Assembly (NCBI RefSeq): GCF_027531815.1
Contig: NZ_JAPZSK010000002.1
Coordinates: forward strand, 372,001 to 436,000
Reading direction: 5' to 3'
Length of the DNA stretch: 64,000 nucleotides
From: Gemmatimonas sp.
GTDB lineage: Bacteria; Gemmatimonadota; Gemmatimonadetes; Gemmatimonadales; Gemmatimonadaceae
The notes beneath the pieces are model-generated. The model searched no databases. It was not told where the DNA came from and saw nothing but the letters and a program-made list of their open reading frames with translations. Both the position numbers and the translations under genes were made by a program. Below are positions 45,301 to 52,317 of this stretch, one piece after another (within the stretch, counting starts at the first letter, position 1; each line of letters opens with the position of its first letter).

Positions 45301-45620
45301 TCGAGGCGCTGCGGCAGGAGGTGCGCGACCGGTTCGGGGCGCTGCCGGCCCCCGCCGAGGCGCTCTTCGGGAGTGCCATGCTGCGGGTGATCGGGGCCGC
45401 CCTGGGGGTGGAGGGGGTGCTTGTGCGCGCTTCCGAGGCTCGTATTACTTTCAGGGCTGACGCAGTTCCGCGCCTGAAGGGGCTGTCAGCGGCATTCCAC
45501 GGGGTACAATTCCAGGTGGATGTCCGCCGTGCGCAACCGTTGGCACTCAAGCTCACCCGACTGGGGGGCGCCGAGATGCTCGACGGGCTGATCCGTGCAC
45601 TCAAGGCCCTCGTTCCCTGA
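42309..45620 (+). CDS. mfd: Transcription-repair coupling factor
   Basis: Releases RNA polymerase stalled at DNA lesions and recruits UvrA, using ATP. The 1103-aa protein has the UvrB-like N-terminal part (RLVVVITDQLGDAERWLADLQ; RGGIFDIYSFG), the polymerase-interacting CarD-type module (LKPGDYVVHLEHGIGIYRGI), the helicase core with GDVGYGKTEIAIRAAFKAV, DEEHRFGVKHKE, TLTATPIPRTLHQSL and QLRGRVGRSHRRAYCYLL, and the C-terminal TRCF domain. I chose ATG at 42309 (AGG 6 nt upstream) over the TTG at 42303. Its neighbour PpiC lies 30 bp downstream; uvrA is elsewhere in the window. Confidence 0.96.
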   Translation: MGLPRLLDAVAGLSAFDRVLKTLPGPGGSLRVGGLAGSADAVLVAALARAMPQRLVVVITDQLGDAERWLADLQALVDDVPVALYPPREGFGEVEPHAEVAGERVETLEKLGRSGVRILLTTSRAVLEKTALPRALSGARLELRKGDVRRPEELAAHLESIGFERVPMVEDVAQFSVRGGIFDIYSFGMAEPVRLEFWGDDIIELRHFDLNTQRSTRDAAVALVLPVDGRVQLGDDTGERVTLPELWPADSLVIMPSGSSVLPELVRTWEEASHHIELALRRGEEYTHRDRLFVEPPKMASTLARFGTVRFNPPPQRAVSTNAADNVPVGPEPDVAFPIRHPETISRDLRVLRRLQRDGLHTVILCDNAGQAERLEELLGEDGPVAASLAIGVLGGGFVVPNVVRVLTDHEIFRRERRLRRARRYSTGASLESLGALKPGDYVVHLEHGIGIYRGIEQVFVREATIESAVIEYEGGDRLNVPLYRIDQIERYRSASDVSDDAPPPRLHKLGGNKWKAQREKTRMAILEMTQELLHLYARRKVTTRPPHGTDGAWQRQLESSFLFEDTPDQRKATEDVKRDLEGERPMDRLLVGDVGYGKTEIAIRAAFKAVQSGRQVAVLVPTTILAEQHARSFGDRLADFPVTVEVMSRFQTAGQQAVVVEKLKKKQIDIIIGTHRLLSPDVSFAELGLIIVDEEHRFGVKHKERLKQLKLSTDVLTLTATPIPRTLHQSLAGLRDLTLMQTAPRDRSPVLTFVEPFDDALIEEAVSRELDRGGQVFFVHNRIETIEAIADHLRRIVPRARVGVGHGQMKERDLEKIMRQFVEGELDILVSTLIVESGLDVPNANTMFVNRADHLGLAQLYQLRGRVGRSHRRAYCYLLVPDRVDEDAERRLAVLEHHTELGAGYRVALKDLELRGAGNLLGPEQSGFVHSVGFDLYLRLLDETVRQLSDDGSQKAWIPADVNLDFPSFLPDDYIASPEAKLDVYRRLTALRDAGAIEALRQEVRDRFGALPAPAEALFGSAMLRVIGAALGVEGVLVRASEARITFRADAVPRLKGLSAAFHGVQFQVDVRRAQPLALKLTRLGGAEMLDGLIRALKALVP

Positions 45621-45650
45621 CCTTCGTCTCCGCTACCGGAGTCCGACCTG

Positions 45651-47105
45651 ATGAAATCATACCGTTTGTCCGTGCTGGGTGCCGTCGCGTTCGCCGTTGC
45701 CTGTGGGGCAGCGTCCAATCCCGATGTCGCGGCGACCGCCGGCAATCAGCAGCTCTCGGCGGCCCGGCTCGCGGAGATCGTGGGGCAGTCGCAGGCGCCC
45801 CTCGAGAAGGACGTGGCGCGCTCCATTGCCGAGCTGTGGGTCAACTACCAGCTGGTCGCCCTCGCGGCGGCCAAGGGTGACTCGCTCACCGATCCCAAGG
45901 TCATGCAGGACGCGCTGTGGTCGAATCTCGACAACATCCGCGTGAAGAAGTTCTACGACAACGTCTCCAAGGGCTGGGACGCACAGGTGCCGGGGAGCGA
46001 CGAGGACCGGTACAACAGCGGCGAGGCGTATGCCGCCCGCCACATCCTCATCAAGACCGATCAGGGCGCCACGCCCGAGCAGATCGCGGCCGCCAAGAGC
46101 AAGGCGCAGGGGATCCTGCAGCAGGCCACCACGGCCAACTTCGTGTCGCTGACCGCCCGCTCCGACGAGCCTGGCGCCAAGGAGCGCGGGGGAGATCTGG
46201 GGCTGTTCGGCAAGGGCATGATGGTGCCGGAGTTCGAGAAGTGCGTGGCCGCGATGAAGCCGGGTGAGATCTCCAAGGAGCTCTGTCAGACGTCGTTCGG
46301 CTTCCACATCATCTACCGCACGCCGTTCGCCGATGTGGCGGAGAAGTTCGCGCCCATCGCCAAGCAGCGGAACGTGGCCATTGCCGAGAGCACGTACCTG
46401 GCCAAGCTCGAAGCCGGCAACGAAGTCAAGGTCGAGGCCAACGCCACAGTGAAGGCCAAGGCCATCGCGAAGAACACGCTGGGGTACATGAAGGACACCG
46501 ACGCCATGGCCACCTACAAGGGTGGCAAACTCACCGCGTCGCGCTTCGCTGAGTGGCTCGCGGCCTATCCGCCGTCGTCGCAGATCCGCCCGCAGCTGGT
46601 ACAGGCGCCGGACACGCTCGTGGAGAAGTTCGTGAAGCAGATCGTGCGTAACGAGCTCGTGCTGCGTCAGGCCGACAGCGCCAAGGCCACGGTGGACACG
46701 GCCGAGATGTCGAACCTGTTCCTGAACTTCAAGAACGCGGTGACGCAGTCGTGGGCGTCGCTCGGGGTGGAGCCCAGCAAGCTGGCCGACAGCGCCAAGG
46801 TGGCGGGCGGTGACAAGGAGAAGATCGCCGGCGCCAAGGTGGATGCCTTCTTCGGCAAGCTCGTGAAGAACGAAGTGCCGTTCGTGGACGTGCCGTACCC
46901 GGTGGCCCGTGCGGTGCAGAAGAAGTACACCTTCGCCATCAACGAGGCCGGGCTGGACAAGGTGCTCGAGCTGGCCAAGGGCGTGCGCGCCAAGGCCGAT
47001 TCGAGCAAGGCGCAGCAGGGGCCGCCGGCGGCGCCCGGTGCGCCCGGTGCGGCGGCGCCCAGTACGCCGGCCCCGGCTCCGGCTCCTGACACGACCAAGA
47101 AGTAA
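45651..47105 (+). CDS. PpiC-type peptidyl-prolyl isomerase, lipoprotein
   Basis: A 484-aa periplasmic chaperone/foldase. The lipoprotein signal ends FAVAC at residue 18. A parvulin domain follows (ARHILIKTDQGATPEQIAAAKSKA; GGDLGLFGKGMMVPEFEKCV; QTSFGFHIIYRT), with helical segments on both sides as in SurA/PrsA-like chaperones. The C-terminal tail is Pro/Ala-rich (PPAAPGAPGAAAPSTPAP) and hydrophilic. ATG at 45651, 30 bp after mfd. It precedes a hairpin terminator and a second foldase gene, suggesting a local outer-membrane-protein folding unit. Confidence 0.9.
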   Translation: MKSYRLSVLGAVAFAVACGAASNPDVAATAGNQQLSAARLAEIVGQSQAPLEKDVARSIAELWVNYQLVALAAAKGDSLTDPKVMQDALWSNLDNIRVKKFYDNVSKGWDAQVPGSDEDRYNSGEAYAARHILIKTDQGATPEQIAAAKSKAQGILQQATTANFVSLTARSDEPGAKERGGDLGLFGKGMMVPEFEKCVAAMKPGEISKELCQTSFGFHIIYRTPFADVAEKFAPIAKQRNVAIAESTYLAKLEAGNEVKVEANATVKAKAIAKNTLGYMKDTDAMATYKGGKLTASRFAEWLAAYPPSSQIRPQLVQAPDTLVEKFVKQIVRNELVLRQADSAKATVDTAEMSNLFLNFKNAVTQSWASLGVEPSKLADSAKVAGGDKEKIAGAKVDAFFGKLVKNEVPFVDVPYPVARAVQKKYTFAINEAGLDKVLELAKGVRAKADSSKAQQGPPAAPGAPGAAAPSTPAPAPAPDTTKK

Positions 47106-47127
47106 GCGCCCACACCGGTGGGTCTCA

Positions 47128-47156
47128 GCGCCCCGGCCGGCTTCCGGCCGGGGCGC
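47128..47156 (+). terminator. Strong hairpin after the PpiC gene
   Basis: A 13-bp stem (GCGCCCCGGCCGG / CCGGCCGGGGCGC) with a 3-nt loop, 22 nt after the PpiC stop; only a short T-run (GTTG) follows. It sits between the two foldase genes, so the downstream one probably has its own promoter. Confidence 0.7.
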
Positions 47157-47219
47157 GTTGTACACGGGGCCACGATGGCCGCACTGCAACCCTGTTCCCG
47201 CCCGCGGGTACCTACCCGA

Positions 47220-48623
47220 ATGATGCCTCGCATGAACCACCGCCTTCTGCTCACTGCTGTCGCCCTCATGGCGGCGCCCGTGCTCGTGCGCGCGCAGGCG
47301 ACCGCCGCGTCAACCGCCGCGGCGGCAGCCAAGCCCGCGCAGGATACCGTCCGTGGTCTGCCTATCGACGGCATCGCCGCCATCGTGGGGGATCAGATCA
47401 TCCTCGTGTCGGAGGTCATGACGGCGGTCAACCAGGCGCGTGCCTCGGGCGCCAAGGTGGAGTCGGCTGCGGACCTCGCCAAGCTCGAGGCCGACATCCT
47501 CGAGCGCCTCATCGACGCCGAGCTGCTGGTGCAGAAGGCGAAAGACGAGAAGGTGGAGGTGCAGGACGGCGACGTGGCCAGTTCGGTGGACGACCAGGAG
47601 AAGAACATCCGCAAGCGCTTTCAGAGCGACGCCGAGTTCAAGGCGGCGCTCAAGGAAGCCGGCATGGGCACCATCGAGGAGTGGCGCAAGATCACCGGCG
47701 ATCAGCTGCGCCGCGACAAGATGCAGCAGCAGGTCATGCAGAAGCTGCAGCGCGACGGCAAGGTCAGCGCGGTGAATGTGAGTGAGGAGGAAATCCGCGA
47801 GGCGTTCGAGGTGTTCAAGCAGCGCATTGGCCGCAAGGAAGCCCGCGTGGGCCTGCGGCAGATCGTGGTGGCCACCAAGCCCAGCGAGGCGGCCAAGAAG
47901 CGCGCGCGCGACAAGATCGACTCGCTGTGGAACGAGCTGCAGAAGCGGCCGGAAGACTTCGAGCTGATGGCCAAGAAGTACTCCATGGACGGCTCGGCGG
48001 AGCTGGGGGGTGACCTCGGCTGGAACCGCCGCGGGCGCATGGTGCCCGAGTTCGACCGCATGATGTTCTCCCTCAACCCCGGCGTGATCAGCCCCATCGT
48101 CGAGACGGCGTTCGGCTTTCACATCATTCGCGTGGATCGCGTGCAGCCGGCGGAGGTGAAGGCGCGGCACATCCTCATCCGCCCGCAGGTGGACTCGAGC
48201 GACGAGCGTCGCGCCAAGGAGCTGGCCGATAGCATCGTGGTGGCGTGGCGCGCCGGCGGCAGCTTCGACTCGCTCAGCGTGAAGTTCCACGACAACGCGA
48301 GTGGTGAGGACAAGACCATTCCGGAGTATCCGCGCAGTGAGTTGCCGGAGCCGTACCGGAATGCGCTCGAGGGCGCCACGCTCAACCAGATCGTCGATCC
48401 GTTCCCGCTCCCCGATCCGTCGGCCGGTGTGGCGAAGTTCGTCATCGCCCAGGTCACGTTTCTGGATGAGGCGGGGGAGTGGACGCTGAACGAGGCGCGC
48501 GATCGCATCCGCGACCAGCTGTCGGAGGAGCGCAAGATGCGCCGCCTCATCGACAACCTGAAGAAGCAAACCTACGTGAGCGTGCGCTACGATCCCACCA
48601 AGCAGGGGGGCGGCGATCGGTGA
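47220..48623 (+). CDS. SurA-like peptidyl-prolyl isomerase
   Basis: A 467-aa periplasmic foldase for outer-membrane proteins. Signal peptide (HRLLLTAVALMAAPVLVRAQA), a SurA N-terminal helical domain (DGIAAIVGDQIILVSEV, with the conserved EADILERLIDAELLVQKA), and two parvulin domains. One is VGLRQIVVATKPSEAAKKRA...GGDLGWNRRGRMVPEFDRMMF and the second is VKARHILIRPQVDSSDERRA. Both SurA domain types are present in the right order. The ATG at 47220 has alternatives at 47223 and 47232. Its stop overlaps the pdxA GTG start (GTGA), the surA-pdxA neighbourhood known from other Gram-negatives. Confidence 0.92.
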   Translation: MMPRMNHRLLLTAVALMAAPVLVRAQATAASTAAAAAKPAQDTVRGLPIDGIAAIVGDQIILVSEVMTAVNQARASGAKVESAADLAKLEADILERLIDAELLVQKAKDEKVEVQDGDVASSVDDQEKNIRKRFQSDAEFKAALKEAGMGTIEEWRKITGDQLRRDKMQQQVMQKLQRDGKVSAVNVSEEEIREAFEVFKQRIGRKEARVGLRQIVVATKPSEAAKKRARDKIDSLWNELQKRPEDFELMAKKYSMDGSAELGGDLGWNRRGRMVPEFDRMMFSLNPGVISPIVETAFGFHIIRVDRVQPAEVKARHILIRPQVDSSDERRAKELADSIVVAWRAGGSFDSLSVKFHDNASGEDKTIPEYPRSELPEPYRNALEGATLNQIVDPFPLPDPSAGVAKFVIAQVTFLDEAGEWTLNEARDRIRDQLSEERKMRRLIDNLKKQTYVSVRYDPTKQGGGDR

Positions 48624-49570
48624 GGCGGCTCGCGCTCACGCTGGGTGACCCGCGGGGCATCGGTCCGGAGATCGTTGGCAAGGCGCTCAGTGATCCGCGA
48701 ATCGCGGCGCTGAGCGCCTCGGCGCATGGGCCGAACGCGGTGGCGTGGCGGGTGATTGGCCCGAGTGGCTGTGGGGTGCCGGTGCACGACGATCTGGGCG
48801 TGTGGGCGCCCACGGGCGATGCCGCGCGCGACGAAGCCGCCGGCGGGCGCTTCGCCGGGCGCGCGGTGGAGCTGGCGGCGCAGCTCGCGTTGCGCGGCGA
48901 GGTTGCGGGCATGGTGACGGCGCCGCTCGACAAGCATGCGTTGCAGGCCGGCGGCTTCGATTTTCCCGGGCACACCGAAATGCTGGCGCATCTGGCGGGC
49001 GTCCCCACGGCCATGATGCTGGCCAGCGACCGGCTGCGGGTGGTGCTGGCCACCACGCACATCGCGCTGCGCGACGTGCCGGCCGCGCTCAGCCGCGACG
49101 TGCTGGAGCAGACGTTCCGCACGACCCACGAGGGGCTGCGCCGCGACCTGGGCATCGCGGTACCGCGCATTGCGCTCTGTGCCCTCAATCCGCACGCGGG
49201 CGACGGCGGGCGCTTTGGCCGCGAGGACGATGACCTGCTGGCGCCGGTTGCACGCGCCTGCGGCATGTTCGGCCCCTTTCCCGCCGATACGGTGTTCGTG
49301 CGTGCGCTGCGCGGAGAATTCGATGCCGTCATTGCGCCGTACCACGACGTGGGGATGACGGCCATCAAGGTCGCGAGCTTCGGCAGCGCCGTGAACATCA
49401 CCCTCGGGCTGCCGTTCGTGCGCACCTCGCCGGATCACGGCACGGCGCTGGACATTGCGGGGCAGGGGATCGCCAGCGCCGAGAGTCTGGTGCGGGCGAT
49501 GCAGGTGGCCATCGACATGGTGGAGCGCCGGCAGGCGGGCAGGAGCGGCGGCGGCGAGGGGCAGGTGTGA
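48620..49570 (+). CDS. pdxA: 4-hydroxythreonine-4-phosphate dehydrogenase
   Basis: Oxidises 4-phosphohydroxy-threonine in pyridoxal phosphate synthesis. The 316-aa protein shows the PdxA signatures [13 protein letters not shown] near the start, [24 protein letters not shown] (two of the metal-binding histidines and the Lys of the substrate loop), [10 protein letters not shown] and [13 protein letters not shown] with the third metal ligand. GTG start at 48620 overlaps the SurA-like stop. Length fits the family (about 320-330). Confidence 0.95.
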   Translation: MRRLALTLGDPRGIGPEIVGKALSDPRIAALSASAHGPNAVAWRVIGPSGCGVPVHDDLGVWAPTGDAARDEAAGGRFAGRAVELAAQLALRGEVAGMVTAPLDKHALQAGGFDFPGHTEMLAHLAGVPTAMMLASDRLRVVLATTHIALRDVPAALSRDVLEQTFRTTHEGLRRDLGIAVPRIALCALNPHAGDGGRFGREDDDLLAPVARACGMFGPFPADTVFVRALRGEFDAVIAPYHDVGMTAIKVASFGSAVNITLGLPFVRTSPDHGTALDIAGQGIASAESLVRAMQVAIDMVERRQAGRSGGGEGQV

Positions 49571-49639
49571 CCGCGGGGGATCATTCCGGACCGGCAGGCC
49601 GTTGTTTTGGTATCCCTGTCCCCGCTATCCTTTAAGGCT

Positions 49640-51481
49640 ATGGAAATTCGCAACGTCGCCATCATCGCGCACGTCGACCACGGGAAGACCACCCTCGTCG
49701 ACAAAATGCTCCGCCAGGCCGGAGCCTTCCGCGAAAATCAGGTCGTCGAAGAACGCGTGATGGACTCCAATCCGCTCGAAAAGGAGCGGGGGATCACCAT
49801 TCTGGCAAAGAATACCTCCATCCGGTGGAAGGACACGAAAATCAACATCGTGGACACGCCGGGGCACGCCGACTTCGGCGGCGAAGTGGAGCGCATTCTG
49901 CGCATGGTGGACGGGGTACTGCTGGTCGTCGACGCCTTCGACGGCCCCATGCCGCAGACGCGATTCGTGCTGCGCAAGGCGCTGGAACTCGGGCGCACGC
50001 CCATCATCGTCATCAACAAGATCGACCGTCCGGGTGCCGACCCGCTCCGCGTGCACGACGAGGTGCTCTCGCTCTTCATCGAGCTCGAGGCCACCGAGGA
50101 GCAGCTCGACTCGCCGGTGGTGTACTGCTCGGCCAAGAACGGCATTTCGACGCTCGATCTCGACCAGGAAGCAGTGGACTTCGAACCCCTGTTCGAAACC
50201 ATCGTCAAGACGGTCCCGCCGCCGCCGACCGACAAGGACGGCCCCTTCCAGATGCTCGTCTCCACGATCGACTACTCGGCCTATCTCGGCCGCATGGCAA
50301 TCGGGCGCATCGAGCGCGGCATGGTGCACATGGGGGACAGCATCACCCTCGTCACCCCCGACAACAGCGCCGCGCCCGTGCGCGGCCGTGTCACGAAGCT
50401 GTACGGCTACGAAGGGCTCGAGCGCGTGGAAATCCAGGAGGCGTCGGCAGGGGAAATCGTGCTGCTCGCCGGCTTCGAAAACGTGGACATCGGCACCACG
50501 CTCACCGATCCCAACACGCCGGAGGCGCTGGAAGGGATCAGCGTGGAGGAACCCACGATCAGTGTCGACTTCGTGGTGAACAATTCCCCCTTCGCCGGCA
50601 AGGATGGGAAGTTCGTTACCTCGCGGCAGATCCGTGAGCGGCTCTACAAGGAGCTCGAGCGCAACGTGGCGCTGCGGGTGGAAGACAGCGACACCACCGA
50701 CGCCTGGAGTGTGTCGGGGCGTGGGGAGCTGCACCTGTCCATCCTCATGGAGACGATGCGGCGCGAAGGGTTCGAGTTCCAGGTGTCGCGCCCGCGCGTG
50801 ATCACCCGCATCGACGACAACGGCCAGAAGCTCGAGCCCTTCGAGGAGCTCGCCATCGACGTGCCCGAGGACTATCTCGGCGTGGTCATCGAGAAGCTGG
50901 GCCCCCGAAAGGCCGAGATGATCGAAATGAAGAACCCGGGGCAGGGGCTGGTGCGCCTGCTGTACCGCGTGCCGGCGCGCGGGCTCTTCGGCTACCGCTC
51001 GGAGTTCCTGACCGATACGCGCGGGACGGGCATCATGCACCACCGGTTCCTGGAGTACGGGCCGTGGGCGGGGCCGCTGTCGGGGCGCTCGCGCGGCGTG
51101 CTGGTGTCCATGGAAAACGGCACCATCATCGCCTTTGCGCTCTTCTCGCTGCAGGAGCGTTCGACGCTCTTCGTCACCCCGGGCGATGCCGTGTATGAGG
51201 GCATGCTCATTGGCGAGAACTCGCGTCCGGGAGACATGGACGTGAACCCCTGCAAGGAAAAGAAGCTCACGAACATGCGCTCCAAGGGCGCGGACGAGGC
51301 CATCGTGCTGGAGCCGCCCCGCCAGATCACCCTCGAAAGCGCCCTCGAGTACATCGAGGATGACGAGCTGATCGAAGTCACCCCGCAGAGCATCCGCCTG
51401 CGCAAGCGCATGCTGGCCGCCAGCGACCGCAAGCGCGTCACGCGCGAAGTCAAGCGCGAGCGGGACCGCGCCTCGGCGTAA
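49640..51481 (+). CDS. typA: Translational GTPase TypA/BipA
   Basis: A ribosome-binding GTPase needed for 50S assembly and stress growth at low temperature. The 613-aa protein carries G1 [10 protein letters not shown]2 ERGITIL, G3 DTPGHADF, G4 NKIDRP, the TypA-specific [20 protein letters not shown] and the C-terminal [21 protein letters not shown] chose the ATG at 49640, which begins [16 protein letters not shown] as in the family. Upstream, TTGTTT and TATCCT 18 nt apart end only about 10 nt before the ATG and could be its promoter, giving a very short leader. Confidence 0.96.
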   Translation: MEIRNVAIIAHVDHGKTTLVDKMLRQAGAFRENQVVEERVMDSNPLEKERGITILAKNTSIRWKDTKINIVDTPGHADFGGEVERILRMVDGVLLVVDAFDGPMPQTRFVLRKALELGRTPIIVINKIDRPGADPLRVHDEVLSLFIELEATEEQLDSPVVYCSAKNGISTLDLDQEAVDFEPLFETIVKTVPPPPTDKDGPFQMLVSTIDYSAYLGRMAIGRIERGMVHMGDSITLVTPDNSAAPVRGRVTKLYGYEGLERVEIQEASAGEIVLLAGFENVDIGTTLTDPNTPEALEGISVEEPTISVDFVVNNSPFAGKDGKFVTSRQIRERLYKELERNVALRVEDSDTTDAWSVSGRGELHLSILMETMRREGFEFQVSRPRVITRIDDNGQKLEPFEELAIDVPEDYLGVVIEKLGPRKAEMIEMKNPGQGLVRLLYRVPARGLFGYRSEFLTDTRGTGIMHHRFLEYGPWAGPLSGRSRGVLVSMENGTIIAFALFSLQERSTLFVTPGDAVYEGMLIGENSRPGDMDVNPCKEKKLTNMRSKGADEAIVLEPPRQITLESALEYIEDDELIEVTPQSIRLRKRMLAASDRKRVTREVKRERDRASA

Positions 51482-51510
51482 CCCCCCGCCTCCGCTGCCG
51501 CAGTCACCAT

Positions 51511-51539
51511 CCGGGCCCAGCCGATCACGGTGGGCCCGG
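51511..51539 (+). terminator. Hairpin after typA
   Basis: A 9-bp stem (CCGGGCCCA/TGGGCCCGG) with an 11-nt loop, 30 nt after the typA stop. No clear T-run follows. Supported by position and stem strength. Confidence 0.5.
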
Positions 51540-51671
51540 GTTCGCGTCCGGGTGCGTTTTTCGGGGTGTCGGTGCGTTGTGTCGGCTTGCGCCCTGCGCG
51601 TCGCCTGCCGATACTCCCGCACAGCAGGCACACGCGTGCCCTTTCTTTCACACTCGCAGGAGAATCGTCCC

Positions 51672-51953
51672 ATGTTGGAGCTGTTCGGGTCGTCGTCGAT
51701 GGACGCGCTCGAAGAGAAGGTGCAGTCGTCGGTCTTCATGCTCGCCGCCGACGACGAGGAGTTCGATGACGAGGGCTTCGACGAGGATGATCTCGACGAG
51801 GACGAGGACGAGGACGACGTCGATTTCGACGATGACGACGATCTCGACGACGAGGACGACGACGATCTCGACGACGACGACGACGACGAGGACGACGACT
51901 ACGACTTCGACGAGGACCTCGGCTACGGCGACGAGGACGACCCCGACGCGTGA
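51672..51953 (+). CDS. Extremely acidic small protein (Asp/Glu tail)
   Basis: A 93-aa protein. The first 26 residues form a short amphipathic segment (MLELFGSSSMDALEEKVQSS, then VFMLAA). From residue 27 on, 51 of 67 residues are Asp or Glu, interrupted only by single F, L, V, Y, G or P. Predicted pI is extremely low. A GGAG lies about 10 nt before the ATG and a terminator follows, so it looks like a real gene and not a coding accident, although low-complexity GAC/GAG repeats can also produce open frames by chance. Calcium binding, nucleic-acid mimicry and a chaperone-like anion tail are all possible; none is shown by the sequence. Confidence 0.7.
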   Translation: MLELFGSSSMDALEEKVQSSVFMLAADDEEFDDEGFDEDDLDEDEDEDDVDFDDDDDLDDEDDDDLDDDDDDEDDDYDFDEDLGYGDEDDPDA

Positions 51954-51995
51954 GCGTGCGTCGCGTATCCCTCGTGGGATACCGGCGGAGGGAAG

Positions 51996-52019
51996 ACGGG
52001 CGACCTCAGGGTCGCCCGT
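51996..52019 (+). terminator. Terminator of the acidic-protein gene
   Basis: A 10-bp stem (ACGGGCGACC/GGTCGCCCGT) with loop TCAG, 43 nt after the stop, followed by TGTGCGTTT. Confidence 0.75.
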
Positions 52020-52092
52020 TGTGCGTTTCCCGGAGGCGTCGTCCTGGCTGAGCTCCGGCCACGGGGAGAGCAAGGAAAAGCGGGCTGCTCCC

Positions 52093-52121
52093 TTTACTCG
52101 AGCCCCCACCGGGGATACATT
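52093..52121 (+). promoter_or_regulatory. Predicted promoter for tRNA-Ile
   Basis: TTTACT (52093-52098) and TACATT (52116-52121) are separated by exactly 17 nt, about 45 nt upstream of the tRNA. Moderate matches to the sigma-70 consensus (4/6 each). Confidence 0.5.
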
Positions 52122-52166
52122 ATGCGGCTCTGGTGGATTGGCACCCCGGTTCGGGTGTCTGGCACC

Positions 52167-52240
<74 letters not shown>

Positions 52241-52273
52241 CTGATCGGTTCGTCGCATTTCGCACAGGTACGC

Positions 52274-52300
52274 AAGGGCCCCGGACATTCCGGGGCCCTT
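52274..52300 (+). terminator. Intrinsic terminator of tRNA-Ile
   Basis: An 11-bp perfect stem (AAGGGCCCCGG / CCGGGGCCCTT) with loop ACATT, 34 nt after the tRNA. A short T-run (TTTGCCTT) follows. The pullulanase gene begins 18 nt later. Confidence 0.85.
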
Positions 52301-52317
52301 TGCCTTAGGCTCACTGC

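Noticed and set aside
49625-51739. Antisense open frame (704 codons) across typA and the acidic gene
   Set aside because: typA motifs are on the plus strand; the reverse frame has no recognisable domain and its long stretches mirror typA codon bias.
51770-51940. Possible CRISPR-like or tandem repeat array
   Set aside because: The repeats are GAC/GAG codon runs inside the acidic protein; unit lengths vary and there are no spacers.
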